NCBI GenBank assembly: GCA_030832095.1
Contig: JAURJT010000052.1
Coordinates: forward strand, 26,500 to 90,499
Length of the DNA: 64,000 nucleotides
Reading direction: 5' to 3'
DNA from: Gammaproteobacteria bacterium
GTDB lineage: Bacteria; Pseudomonadota; Gammaproteobacteria; Burkholderiales; Burkholderiaceae_B
Notes under the pieces: model-generated
What the model saw: the letters and a program-made list of their open reading frames with translations, nothing else
What the model was told of the DNA's origin: nothing
Database searches by the model: none
Shown: positions 17,791 through 26,042 of the stretch, one piece after another
Layout: each line of letters opens with the position of its first letter
How positions within the stretch are numbered: position 1 is the stretch's first letter
Position numbers and translations under genes: made by a program

Positions 17791-18273
17791 TTAGGCTGCA
17801 GGTGGAACAAAGGGGTAAGGTACAGGCTTGCCATTTTTATAAGGCAGCGCAACCGTAGCCGTACCAGGTGTGGACTCTTTGCCGGCATCGTTCAGGATGC
17901 CAAGCTCGATATCAATTAAGCCGTATCCTGGGCCCTCACGTTTACCTGTGACGCGGCCCCAAACTCGAACAGTTTCTTCGACAATATTCATCGCGCGAAA
18001 CTGAAAGCTGGCTTTCCAGGCCCAGCCATTTGGCCCTGCCCAATCAGCAAGCATCTGCATGACGAATTGTTGCTTGAGCGAACCGTTAATGAGCAAGCCC
18101 GGTAATTTGTCGTGTTCCATGGCAAAGGGCTTGTCGTAATGAATTTTGTGCCAGTTTTCCATGGCAGCAGACCAACGCATCAGGTGTGCCGTTGTGAGAG
18201 GGCCCTTTTCAAGCCCGGGGATGTCAGAGCCAATCGCGACATCTTCAAAATTAGGAGTCGTTCCGAGTGCCAT
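17791..18273 (-). CDS. MaoC-like hot-dog dehydratase, hydratase-motif half
   Basis: A 160-aa single hot-dog protein. Around residues 34-46 it carries AMENWHKIHYDKP, matching the N-x-H-[RK]-I-H-Y-D variant of the MaoC motif seen in mesaconyl/itaconyl-CoA hydratase-type proteins, with Asn where classical R-hydratases have Asp. A GLLINGSLKQQF segment follows, as expected. It is one bp downstream of the other half-protein; the two probably assemble as a heteromeric enoyl-CoA hydratase. Cytosolic. Confidence 0.85.
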   Translation of the reverse strand: MALGTTPNFEDVAIGSDIPGLEKGPLTTAHLMRWSAAMENWHKIHYDKPFAMEHDKLPGLLINGSLKQQFVMQMLADWAGPNGWAWKASFQFRAMNIVEETVRVWGRVTGKREGPGYGLIDIELGILNDAGKESTPGTATVALPYKNGKPVPYPFVPPAA

Positions 18274-18274
18274 A

Positions 18275-18805
18275 TTATTTTCTCCGGATTTGTGTGCGGC
18301 GGGTGCGAATTAATAGCTCACCGTCGCCATTTCGAAACTCTGTCTCAGTGACAACCAACACGATCGGGCCTTTGCTGGTCTCTTTCTCGCTGATGTCTGC
18401 GTAGCTTGAGGTTTGGCTGACGGTTTCGCCATGACGTGCATAGCGAAAGAACTCAATCTCTGAGCCACCATTGAGCAGTGCGTAGCCGTTTAGCGGTTCA
18501 AGCGCGGGCAAGCCGCCAGAACTGGTCGCTGCCACGATGCCATCAAAGTCGATGTTGCGTGCATTGGCTTGAATGGGATCTGGCACGCCGAAGGCACGGC
18601 GCGCTAGGTGCGTCGGGTAGAGCGGCGGCGCAACAGGCCCGCCGTAGCGCGCATTGTTGGCGCAAGGCTTATCAAAAATCGGATCTTCGTACATGATGGC
18701 TTGTGCGTAGCGGCGTACGCCACCACGTTCAACGGAATCACACGCCATTTCAGTCGTGGATTTCATTCCGATATATTTTTTTAGTGAGTCGGAAAGGGCG
18801 GACAT
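18275..18805 (-). CDS. MaoC-like FAS1-type dehydratase, N-terminal-type half
   Basis: A 176-aa hot-dog protein of the FAS1-like dehydratase (N-terminal MaoC) type, recognised from RRYAQAIMYEDPIFDKPCAN and VAPPLYPTHL, then ALNGYALLNGGSEIEFFRYARHGE-like sequence around residues 100-130. The acidic/His hydratase dyad is not intact, so catalysis probably needs its partner immediately downstream. In many relatives (for example the 381-aa protein at 47.2-48.4 kb) such domains are fused; here they are separate genes. Confidence 0.83.
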   Translation of the reverse strand: MSALSDSLKKYIGMKSTTEMACDSVERGGVRRYAQAIMYEDPIFDKPCANNARYGGPVAPPLYPTHLARRAFGVPDPIQANARNIDFDGIVAATSSGGLPALEPLNGYALLNGGSEIEFFRYARHGETVSQTSSYADISEKETSKGPIVLVVTETEFRNGDGELLIRTRRTQIRRK

Positions 18806-18824
18806 TTTTAATCTCCCAAGATAG

Positions 18825-18980
18825 TAAAAGAATGACTGATGCTGACTACTGAGTAATTCACTTTAAAAGAATGACTGGTGCTGATTGCTGACGCGTTCGC
18901 TTAAAAAGAATGATTGCTGCTGACAACTGACGCGTTCACTTAAAAAGTCTGACCGATGCTGACCGTTGACTAGTTCACTT
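18825..18980 (-). repeat. 39-bp tandem repeat, four degenerate copies, overlapping the bug 3' end
   Basis: Four copies with exact 39-bp spacing start at 18825, 18864, 18903 and 18942 (anchor TAAAAGAATGA and variants; each ends near TTCACTT). The copy nearest the Bug gene contains that gene's last codons and stop. Read on the - strand in the bug frame, each unit is 13 codons of one recognisable peptide (K-V-N-x-S-V-V-S-x-S-H-S-F type) broken by stop codons. It appears to be in-frame amplification of the gene terminus followed by decay. No spacers, so not CRISPR. Confidence 0.8.
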
Positions 18981-19950
18981 TAACACCGGCGTCTTGCACA
19001 ATTTTTTGCCAGCGTAGGACTTCACTTCGAACAAAGACTTCGAACTCAGGAGTAGGCAGGGGACGTTCGAGAATATCGGACCCACTCTTGATCAATCGAT
19101 CGCGCACGGCAGGGTTGGTCATGACTTTAATAATGGCAGCGTTTAGGCGCTCAATGACAGGTTTGGGTGTGGCGGATGGCGCACACACTCCATTGAAACC
19201 GCTGATGGCAAAGCCGGGCACCGTCTCGCCAATCGTAGGCATTTGCGGAAGTTGCGTCGCGCGTTCGGCCATCACCACGCCGAGTGCTCTGACGTGACCT
19301 GATTTTACAAAGGGTAAGACGGGCTCAAGCACTGCAAACGACATGGTGGCACGACCCGCCACGACATCGGCGATCGATGGTGAGCTGCCTTTGTAAGGGA
19401 TGTGGAGCATCTCGGTGCCCGTTAGCTTCATGAAAAGCTCACCGGACAAGTGGCCAGGGCTACCTGTGCCATACGAAGCAAACGTGAGTTTGCCGGGTTG
19501 TGCTTTAGCCAGTGCGATGAGTTCGCTTACGCTGTTCGCAGGAACAGAAGGATGCACCACGAGTAACAAACTGGCGCCTAAATGCATAGTCACGTGAGTG
19601 AAAGCCTTCAGGGTGTCGAAGTTGAGTTTGTAAAGACTGGGGTTGATAGCGTGTGCAGTCGTGCAAATAAGAAGCGTGTAGCCATCGGGAGGCGAATTGG
19701 CAACAAACTCTGTGCCGATAATCGTGTTGGCGCCGCCTTTGTTTTCAACTAACACGGTTTGACCAAACTCTTCAGTCAGGCCTTGTGCCATCACACGTGC
19801 CACCGTATCAGCCCCACCGCCTGGCACGTAAGGCACCACTAGCTTGACGGGGCGACTCGGAAAGCTTTGTGCCCAGCTTGTCGAGACCACTGCGCTTAGT
19901 GACGCTGCGCAAACGATCAGAATGTTAAGCAGACGCGCGCAGGAAATCAT
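18970..19950 (-). CDS. Bug receptor 4
   Basis: A 326-aa receptor with a signal peptide ending around STSWAQ before SFPSRPVKLVV, then VPYVPGGGADTVARVMAQ, PPDGYTLLIC and HIPYKGSSPSIADVVAG. It lies between the YHS-like gene (4 bp away) and the MaoC pair. With receptor 3 it gives the long operon two receptors but only one TctAB, so it may feed the same permease with a second ligand or act as a sensor. Confidence 0.93.
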   Translation of the reverse strand: MISCARLLNILIVCAASLSAVVSTSWAQSFPSRPVKLVVPYVPGGGADTVARVMAQGLTEEFGQTVLVENKGGANTIIGTEFVANSPPDGYTLLICTTAHAINPSLYKLNFDTLKAFTHVTMHLGASLLLVVHPSVPANSVSELIALAKAQPGKLTFASYGTGSPGHLSGELFMKLTGTEMLHIPYKGSSPSIADVVAGRATMSFAVLEPVLPFVKSGHVRALGVVMAERATQLPQMPTIGETVPGFAISGFNGVCAPSATPKPVIERLNAAIIKVMTNPAVRDRLIKSGSDILERPLPTPEFEVFVRSEVLRWQKIVQDAGVKVN

Positions 19951-19953
19951 ATG

Positions 19954-20157
19954 TTATGCCTTTGGTGTTAAGTAACGTTGTGGGCTGATGGTGAATTTAC
20001 TGCGACAGTTCAGCGTGTCAAAGTAGTACCAGTCACCATCATGAAACTGACGGGTCCCTTTAGACGGATCAATTTCTTTGGCGCCGTGGGCGGTTTCACC
20101 TGTCTTGGATTCGGCCCCTTCGAGGTCGATCGCTTTACCGCAAACTAGACATTTCAT
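19954..20157 (-). CDS. YHS/TRASH-like small metal-binding protein
   Basis: A 67-aa protein starting MKCLVCGKAIDLEG; an upstream in-frame extension exists, but this ATG places the CxxC at the N-terminus as expected. Cys4 and Cys7 form a zinc-type pair. A later FHDGDWYYFDTLNCRSKF followed by PQRYL resembles the F-x-G-x-x-Y-Y-F-x-x-x-x-C-x-x-x-F...P-x-x-Y pattern of YHS/TRASH domains, which bind metals. Position in an acyl-CoA dehydrogenase operon, 4 bp before a Bug gene, suggests a metal or electron-transfer accessory role. The exact function is not known. Confidence 0.7.
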   Translation of the reverse strand: MKCLVCGKAIDLEGAESKTGETAHGAKEIDPSKGTRQFHDGDWYYFDTLNCRSKFTISPQRYLTPKA

Positions 20158-20191
20158 ATTGCTTATCTCGAAAATAATATTGAGGTTTAAA

Positions 20192-20248
20192 AATCGATGC
20201 AGCAAGCAGCCTATGAATCGATGTCACACTCAGCCGATGAATCTGAGG
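20192..20248. repeat. 24-bp tandem repeat, about 2.4 copies
   Basis: AATCGATG recurs at 20192 and 20216, with AATCTGAG at 20240, and CAGCC-TATG / CAGCC-GATG are aligned inside the units. The period is 24 bp. It fills most of the 154-bp gap between the YHS-like and acyl-CoA dehydrogenase genes. No protein-coding sense was seen. Confidence 0.5.
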
Positions 20249-20311
20249 TTGAGGCCTTCGTGTAAGCTCCCGTGGCAATTGATTCGGTCGCGGGCATGAT
20301 CACTTGAGACT

Positions 20312-21487
20312 TCAGTTTTCTACCGGAACTGGTTGCCCTAAAACGACATGCCCAGGCATATCCAACAGCGCATGAGCAATGCGCTCACGATGCTCGTAAC
20401 TCGTGCCCAAGCGCATCGACCACGCCGTCACGCGACGCAGCCAAAGATGCAAATCAAACTCCATCATGAAACCAATGCCGCCATGAATCGATTGCGAGTT
20501 ACGGCAGACTGCGGGGCACTTGTCATTACAAAACGCTTTGGCTTGCGACACTTCAACCTGCGCTGGCATGCCGTTGTCCATTTTCCAAAGTGCTTCGTAA
20601 GCCAGCAGTTCGCCACCATCAATTGAGATAATCATATCAGCACACGTGTGCTGAATCGACTGAAAGGCGCCGATTGGCTGGCCAAAGGCTTCACGAAACT
20701 TTGAGTGATCAATCGCCATCTCTGCATCGATACGTGTGGCGCCTAGAATTTGGGTGCATAACAAGACTGTCGCAAGATCAAGTAGGTCTTGCATGATGGG
20801 CCAACCTTGATTCAGGTCGCCGAGCATGTTGGCTTTTGGTACGCGCACCTGCTCAAAAATGACTTCGCACTGTTGGTCTTTTGCCAGCGTGCGCAGGCGG
20901 GCGTGAGAGATGCCGGCGGCGTTCGAGTCAATTAAAAACAGTGAGAGCCCCGCATTGCTTGCAGAGGCGGGTGCAGTGCGGCAGGCCACTAAAATCTGAT
21001 TTGACGCAGCAAAGTTATCAACAAAGAGTTTTTTGCCGGTGATCACAAAATCATCGCCATCCGCCACGGCAGTGGTTTTGACGGTCTCAGGTAAAAACCT
21101 TGGATCTTGCTCAGAGAAGGCCCAGGTCAGAATTGTTTTGCCTGCAGAGACGCCGGGTAAAACGCTTTGGCATTGCGCCTTGGTGCCTGCTTTTTGGATC
21201 GCGAGCGACGTCACCGCAGTGCTATGCAACGGAATCGGTGCCATCGCGCGGCCGACCTCTTGCATGACGAGGCCCAAATAGGTGAGCGGTAAGGCTTGAC
21301 CGCCGTACTCTTCAGCCAGACACATACCCGTCCAACCCATTTCGGTGCATTTTGCCCACAACTCAGGTGGATGTCCGATTGGATCTTCTTCCATTTGACG
21401 CACCAAGGTGGTTGAGCATTCTCCTTCAAGAAACTCGCGCGCGCTTGACGCCACTAACTGTTCTTCATCGTTTAAAAGCACGTCCAT
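20312..21487 (-). CDS. Acyl-CoA dehydrogenase (second of pair)
   Basis: A 391-aa flavoprotein of the acyl-CoA dehydrogenase fold: N-terminal helical domain, TWAFSEQDPRF and VITGKKLFVDNFAASNQILV in the middle beta domain, and the C-terminal helical domain with FGQPIGAFQSIQHTCADM and QSIHGGIGFMMEFDLHLWLRR. Binds FAD and introduces a C=C into an acyl-CoA. Arranged directly after another ACAD gene, as in heteromeric ACADs of steroid and branched-acid pathways. The catalytic Glu could not be assigned with confidence. Confidence 0.9.
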   Translation of the reverse strand: MDVLLNDEEQLVASSAREFLEGECSTTLVRQMEEDPIGHPPELWAKCTEMGWTGMCLAEEYGGQALPLTYLGLVMQEVGRAMAPIPLHSTAVTSLAIQKAGTKAQCQSVLPGVSAGKTILTWAFSEQDPRFLPETVKTTAVADGDDFVITGKKLFVDNFAASNQILVACRTAPASASNAGLSLFLIDSNAAGISHARLRTLAKDQQCEVIFEQVRVPKANMLGDLNQGWPIMQDLLDLATVLLCTQILGATRIDAEMAIDHSKFREAFGQPIGAFQSIQHTCADMIISIDGGELLAYEALWKMDNGMPAQVEVSQAKAFCNDKCPAVCRNSQSIHGGIGFMMEFDLHLWLRRVTAWSMRLGTSYEHRERIAHALLDMPGHVVLGQPVPVEN

Positions 21488-21549
21488 CTTATTTCCTATA
21501 TGTTCTTCAATGACGGCCGCGTTGACTGCTTTTGAGTCGCGGCCTCAGG

Positions 21550-22809
21550 CTACTTGGCAGGCGCTTTAGCGCGACGCATCGAGGGCATCTCAAGCCCGCG
21601 CTTTGCAACTTGATCGCGCATGATTTGCACGCTACCGTGGTTGATGCCTGATTGAAAGGCTCCCATCGTGTTGTGCGCAAATACGCCTTTTTCAACTGCG
21701 TGCGGCGAACCATTGAGCAAGGTGCCGTACGACCCCAGCATTTGCGTGATGGCTTCGGTGGTTCTGACACCATGCTCTGGCGACCAGACTTTTTCAGCCG
21801 AGCCTTCATAGGTAAAGTTGCCACCACGTTCAACAATTGACATGCTGCGCATGGTCATCAAACGACAAACTTGCGCCTCAATCCATAACTCGGCAATCTT
21901 GTCACGAATGGCTGGATTGTCTTTGGGCGCATAGCCGCCAAAGTCATTGGCTTTGACCCAATTCACGATATCTTCATCGCGGCGCACCGAGCGTAAATAT
22001 CGGGCGGCGCCAACACGGTCAAGGTTCAGGCCCATTGAGCCCACACGCCAGCCTTGGTTTTCACGGCCGAGCAAGCATGATTCGTGAATCCGCACATTTT
22101 CAAAAAAGACTTCGTTGGTGCGCGCATCACCGTACGTGGTGCCGCGTGGCGCACGCGGATTGTTTTGAATCGTCCAAAGTGGGCGCACCGTGAGGCCCGG
22201 CGTATCCATCGGAAATAGAAAAATCGAAATGCCGTCATGACGACTCGCGTCGGGATCCGTGCGTGCCATCAGATACATGTGGGTCGCATGATGGGCAGAC
22301 GTTGTGTACATTTTTTGGCCGTTGATGACGAAGTGATCGCCGTCACGAATTGCTCGGCAGCGCAGCGCCGCCAAATCAGCGCCCGCATGTGGCTCGGTAA
22401 AGCCAAGTGCGAAAGAGTATTCCATCTTGATCAGCTTTGGCAGATAGTGTTGCTTCTGCTGTTCAGTTCCCACCGCCATGATGGCGGGTGCGCCGCTACC
22501 AACCAAGCTGATCGGTAAGCCCGCCCGTTGAAATTCCTCTTCGATAATATTTTGGCTAACTCGATCGCCATCGGCGCCACCGTACTGTTTAGGGTAGCTA
22601 TAGCCAAGCCAACCGCGGTCGTCGATCTTTTGATAAAGCGCAGCCACTAATGGGCCGCGTTTGTTAGACAGGCGCTCGCCTTTACCCGCTTCATGAGCCT
22701 CTTCGGTTGCATCAAGTTCTGCATACACCTCAGGGGTCATGTGAGTGCGAATAAAATCAAGCACGTCACGACGCAACTGTGTCTGCTCTGGGGTATGACC
22801 GAAATCCAT
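21550..22809 (-). CDS. Acyl-CoA dehydrogenase (first of pair)
   Basis: A 419-aa acyl-CoA dehydrogenase. FALGFTEPHAGADLAALRCRA is the classical flavin-side signature, followed by VINGQKMYTTSAHHATHMYLMARTD-type sequence, GWRVGSMGLNLDRVGAARYL, and a C-terminal TQMLGSYGTLLNGSPHAVEKG. This is the first gene of the 13-gene - strand operon; the promoter should lie in 22810-23060. Together with the following ACAD it may make an alpha2beta2 enzyme that desaturates the CoA ester generated by the downstream CoA-transferases. Confidence 0.92.
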   Translation of the reverse strand: MDFGHTPEQTQLRRDVLDFIRTHMTPEVYAELDATEEAHEAGKGERLSNKRGPLVAALYQKIDDRGWLGYSYPKQYGGADGDRVSQNIIEEEFQRAGLPISLVGSGAPAIMAVGTEQQKQHYLPKLIKMEYSFALGFTEPHAGADLAALRCRAIRDGDHFVINGQKMYTTSAHHATHMYLMARTDPDASRHDGISIFLFPMDTPGLTVRPLWTIQNNPRAPRGTTYGDARTNEVFFENVRIHESCLLGRENQGWRVGSMGLNLDRVGAARYLRSVRRDEDIVNWVKANDFGGYAPKDNPAIRDKIAELWIEAQVCRLMTMRSMSIVERGGNFTYEGSAEKVWSPEHGVRTTEAITQMLGSYGTLLNGSPHAVEKGVFAHNTMGAFQSGINHGSVQIMRDQVAKRGLEMPSMRRAKAPAK

Positions 22810-23124
22810 CTGACTACTCTCCTAGTACACTATGCGCGTCAGCACGCACACTTAAGTTCGTTGCACTCTAGCCCTAGAACACGGCGGCTAAAGGCGAGAT
22901 GAAGGTGTGGCGGTGGTCGAGGATGGCTGCTTTGCTGCATGTGCACAATATCAATATGCATAGATTCGACGAGAATCTGAGCGATCGTTTGGCAGACTTC
23001 AAGCGTTGAATCGCTTCTCAATGCAACTTCAGCTTTGTCTCAAACCACTTATTTTTTTAATACTCTTTGTATAAGATTTATCCTAGCATAAACGCATAGG
23101 CTCAGCACCTCATTTCTATCCGCC

Positions 23125-23262
23125 ATGTGGACATGGGAGTGGCCGGTCGCTCCAGTCGTGGCGCAAACCTTAACCGACGCGCAGGGCGACCAAGTGGTGA
23201 TTGACAATCGCTCTGCAGGCGGAACCATGATTGGCACACATTTCGCTAAAGCAGTATGCTGA
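23125..23262 (+). pseudogene. Relic of a bug (tctC-like) gene
   Basis: A 45-codon open stretch inside the 550-bp gap (22810-23359) translates to VVAQTLTDAQGDQVVIDNRS followed by AGGTMIGTHFAKAVC and a stop. This is the second helix and strand of Bug proteins (A-x-x-L-x-x-x-x-G-x-x-V-V-I-D-N-R-x-G-A-G-G-T-x-I-G-T), with one G-A pair lost. No signal peptide, no N-terminal PxKPI strand and no C-terminal domain remain, so it is a decayed fragment. The rest of the gap contains only promoter-like AT-rich sequence and the ribosome site of the next gene. Confidence 0.75.
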
Positions 23263-23359
23263 TCATTAGCAGAAGGTTTGGCCAGTATTGCGGCAATCTT
23301 GAGCACTCTTATAAAAGCTAATCTCAAATTTTAAAAACTAAACACGGAGACGTCTCAAC

Positions 23360-24289
23360 ATGAAGATTTTATTTTTTAATGATTTCAAACTAGGCATCCT
23401 GAAAGGCGACCAGGTGGTTGATGTGTCTGCTGTGGTAGCTGACATTCCACATTTAGGCCCTCATGATTTGATCAACGGGTTGATTGAGCGTTTTGACGCC
23501 TATCGCCCTAAGGTTGAAGAGGCGGTTCGCAACGGTACGGGTGTGCCCGTGAGCTCGGTACGTATTCGTCCACCACTTCCTAAGCCAGGCAATATTGACT
23601 GCATGGCCGTTAACTACATGGAAGACGGTACACGCACCTCACCAGCGCCCATCAATGCTTTTCAAAAAGCGCCCGGTGCAATTATTGGTCACGGTGACAC
23701 GATGGTGCTACCCGATGTGGCGGCCAGTGTGTTTGAAGGCGAGGCCGAGATTGCCTTAGTCATTGGCAAGCGCGCCACCAATGTTGCGGCAAAAGATGCG
23801 ATGAATTATGTCTTTGGGTACGTGAACTTTATCGATGGCTCAGCGCGTGGCTTGGGGCCAGAAGGTAACGTGTTTTTCCAAATGAAATCGCGTGACACGT
23901 TCGCACCGATCGGGCCTTACATCGTAACAGCCGATGAGATTCCTAATCCGCAAAAATTGCAGATTCGCCTATGGAACAATGGCAAACTGATGCAGGATTT
24001 CAACACAGATGATATGGCGCACAATATTCCGCGCTGTATTGAGTGGGTGAGTTCGATTCACACCCTCGAGCCGGGTGATATCGTAGCAACGGGCACTAAT
24101 CACCGTGGCTTGAATGCCTTCATGGACGGTGACAAGATCGAGTTGGAGTGTGAGGGGTTGGGGCGCTTAGCGTTTAATATCCGCGACGATTTAAAGCGCA
24201 CTTGGGGTCGTCAAACACGACTCGAGCACGCCGATGCGAAGTTGCCTGGGGTGCACACGCCGCAGTTGGGTGGTAAATACAAAAAGTAA
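23360..24289 (+). CDS. Fumarylacetoacetate hydrolase (FAH) family protein
   Basis: A 309-aa protein of the FAH superfamily: N-terminal small domain, KPGNIDCMAVNY at about 75-86, and the metal-binding EGEAEIALVIGKRA around 126-139 (Glu128, Glu130) with Asp159 (FIDGSAR, in place of the usual NDVSAR). Likely a Mg-dependent hydrolase, isomerase or decarboxylase of a beta-diketo or 2-oxo acid. CGGAG precedes the ATG. It is monocistronic with its own terminator downstream and sits next to the relic bug gene. Confidence 0.9.
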   Translation: MKILFFNDFKLGILKGDQVVDVSAVVADIPHLGPHDLINGLIERFDAYRPKVEEAVRNGTGVPVSSVRIRPPLPKPGNIDCMAVNYMEDGTRTSPAPINAFQKAPGAIIGHGDTMVLPDVAASVFEGEAEIALVIGKRATNVAAKDAMNYVFGYVNFIDGSARGLGPEGNVFFQMKSRDTFAPIGPYIVTADEIPNPQKLQIRLWNNGKLMQDFNTDDMAHNIPRCIEWVSSIHTLEPGDIVATGTNHRGLNAFMDGDKIELECEGLGRLAFNIRDDLKRTWGRQTRLEHADAKLPGVHTPQLGGKYKK

Positions 24290-24331
24290 TTGTCAGAGTG
24301 ATCGGTTGGTTCTTTCAATCGACCTTAAGTC

Positions 24332-24367
24332 AAAAAATACGCCTCAATAATTGAGGCGTATTTTTTT
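24332..24367. terminator. Bidirectional Rho-independent terminator
   Basis: AAAAAATACGCCTCAA and TTGAGGCGTATTTTTT form a long perfect stem with a 3-nt loop, A-run on the left and T-run on the right. It terminates the FAH-family gene on the + strand and probably also the convergent FAD oxidoreductase operon. Confidence 0.92.
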
Positions 24368-24460
24368 CTCGGGTAAACATTCGCGAATGCTGTGCGCTTG
24401 CTCAGACACTCTCAGGCTGTGCTCGCATAGGAGCCCATGCTGCGAATAAGGTGCGTCAGT

Positions 24461-25942
24461 TTAAGCAAGCGACTTCTCAGCCACCGCATTGCGCCCAGCG
24501 ATTCGTCCAAACGCAAAGCATTCACCGATGTTGCCGGTACCTTGATACAGATAGCTGTACATCGAGCCCATTTCACCTGCGCTGTAAAGGCGTGGGATTG
24601 GTGTTCCATCAGGCCGCACAATTTGCGCGTGCTTGTTGCGACGCGGCCCGCCCTGTGTGTTCAGCATTGAGGGTGAAAGCTCAACCGCGTAATAGGGGCC
24701 TGAGTCGAACGGTGCAAGCATCTTAGTGCGACCGAAATCGCTATCCGATCCTGCAGCACACTGTGCGTTCCAGCGCGCCACGGTCTGGTCCAAACTGCCG
24801 GCAGGCAGCTTCAGCAAAGTCGCGAGCGCTGCGAGAGTCGGAGCAGATTTAATCCAGCCTTTAGCAAGCTCGGCCCGATTGTCTTTGCTCCAAGCATAGC
24901 CACTCATAATCTGCGTCCAGCCATGTGTCGGCTTTCCGTCATAAATTGGGCCGCCATCGAGCATGGTTTGATCAAAAATCATGTGCATCGGGCAAGGTGT
25001 ACGCAGTGCTTGCCACTTGCCATTCTGTTCGACCTTGCCGTGCCGTGTTTTATATTTCTCATCGGTAAAGCGCTTGCCGTCAGGGCCTACCACCACCGAG
25101 CCACCCGCAGGCTCGTGCGAAAAATGCAACGCCATCATTGAGAAGGTGGTGGGGTATTCGGGTACCTTGAGCGCCATCGACGGGCCGGCAAAGTTATTCA
25201 TGTGCCACAAATCTGCGCCGACTTCCATCGCCATGCGGATCCCATCGCCCTCGTTAAATGGGCTGCCCGAGGTGTAGCAGTAAGGTAGACCACTCAGATA
25301 GTTGCGAATCATCTCTTGATTGTTTTCAAAGCCACCACAAGTTAGAACGACTGCCTTATTGGCTTTGATATTGATGAGCTTGCCGTTTTGTAACGCGACT
25401 ACACCCACAATTTCTTGCGTTAGTGGATCTTGTAGCAAGCGTTGGCCTGGGCAGTCAGAACGTATGTCAATGGGTCGCGCACGTACCGCTTGATCAAGCA
25501 TCTCCCAGGTCTTTGAGTAGCCCAAAATATCGCCATGATGATACTTATGCACACACTCAGCGCCTGGCAGATCCGGAAACTCAATCCCCGCTGGTTGAAA
25601 TTGGTGCTCTTGCGGGTCGCCGCCAATCGAGGTGAGCCACTCATTATTTTTGCCCATTTCATCGGCCCAAACCGCAACCATGTCTTGGGGCACTTTATAG
25701 GGGCCGGCCAACGCATTGAAGTATGTGATGGCAGCTTCAGTCGATGAGGTATTTAGATAGCCTTGTGCTGCAACCCGAGTGTTGCCGCCCTCTTGCCCAA
25801 GGGGGGCTTTATCGAGCAAGATCACCGAGGCGCCTGCCTCGACTGCAGTGATGGCTGTGGCAGCACCTGCTCCCCCAAAACCGACGACCACAACATCTGC
25901 GACCGCATCCCACCGTGTGGGCAAGGTGTTTCTTTGACTCAT
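24461..25942 (-). CDS. FAD-dependent oxidoreductase (fumarate reductase / KstD-like flavoprotein)
   Basis: A 493-aa FAD_binding_2-family flavoprotein: dinucleotide-binding VVVVGFGGAGAATA (17-30), KAPLGQEGGNTRVAAQG flavin contact, a cap domain in the middle, and a C-terminal YSAGEMGSMYSYLYQGTGN-type FAD segment followed by CFAFGRIAGRNA. No signal peptide or heme motif. It likely dehydrogenates or reduces a carboxylic acid or ketone. It is the distal gene of the tctB-tctA-bug operon, so its substrate may be what that transporter imports. Confidence 0.87.
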   Translation of the reverse strand: MSQRNTLPTRWDAVADVVVVGFGGAGAATAITAVEAGASVILLDKAPLGQEGGNTRVAAQGYLNTSSTEAAITYFNALAGPYKVPQDMVAVWADEMGKNNEWLTSIGGDPQEHQFQPAGIEFPDLPGAECVHKYHHGDILGYSKTWEMLDQAVRARPIDIRSDCPGQRLLQDPLTQEIVGVVALQNGKLINIKANKAVVLTCGGFENNQEMIRNYLSGLPYCYTSGSPFNEGDGIRMAMEVGADLWHMNNFAGPSMALKVPEYPTTFSMMALHFSHEPAGGSVVVGPDGKRFTDEKYKTRHGKVEQNGKWQALRTPCPMHMIFDQTMLDGGPIYDGKPTHGWTQIMSGYAWSKDNRAELAKGWIKSAPTLAALATLLKLPAGSLDQTVARWNAQCAAGSDSDFGRTKMLAPFDSGPYYAVELSPSMLNTQGGPRRNKHAQIVRPDGTPIPRLYSAGEMGSMYSYLYQGTGNIGECFAFGRIAGRNAVAEKSLA

Positions 25943-26042
25943 CTTTTTTCCAGTTGTTCGCTTGCTTGATTGTTCGATTACCTATTGCAACAGACCGCGG
26001 TGTTCGCTGCGGTCAACACGCTCGTGTTCCTTGTCTGTTTCT

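Noticed and set aside
18825..18980. CRISPR-like repeated units
   Set aside because: Units are contiguous and degenerate with no unique spacers, no leader and no cas genes; the period equals the unit length.
23049..23327. 92-residue - strand open frame across the relic bug gene
   Set aside because: It is antisense to a recognisable Bug fragment and has no family resemblance; best explained as a by-product.
24461..25942. Flavocytochrome c or membrane-bound fumarate reductase subunit
   Set aside because: No heme-binding CxxCH, no signal peptide and no partner subunits; only the FAD domain is present.
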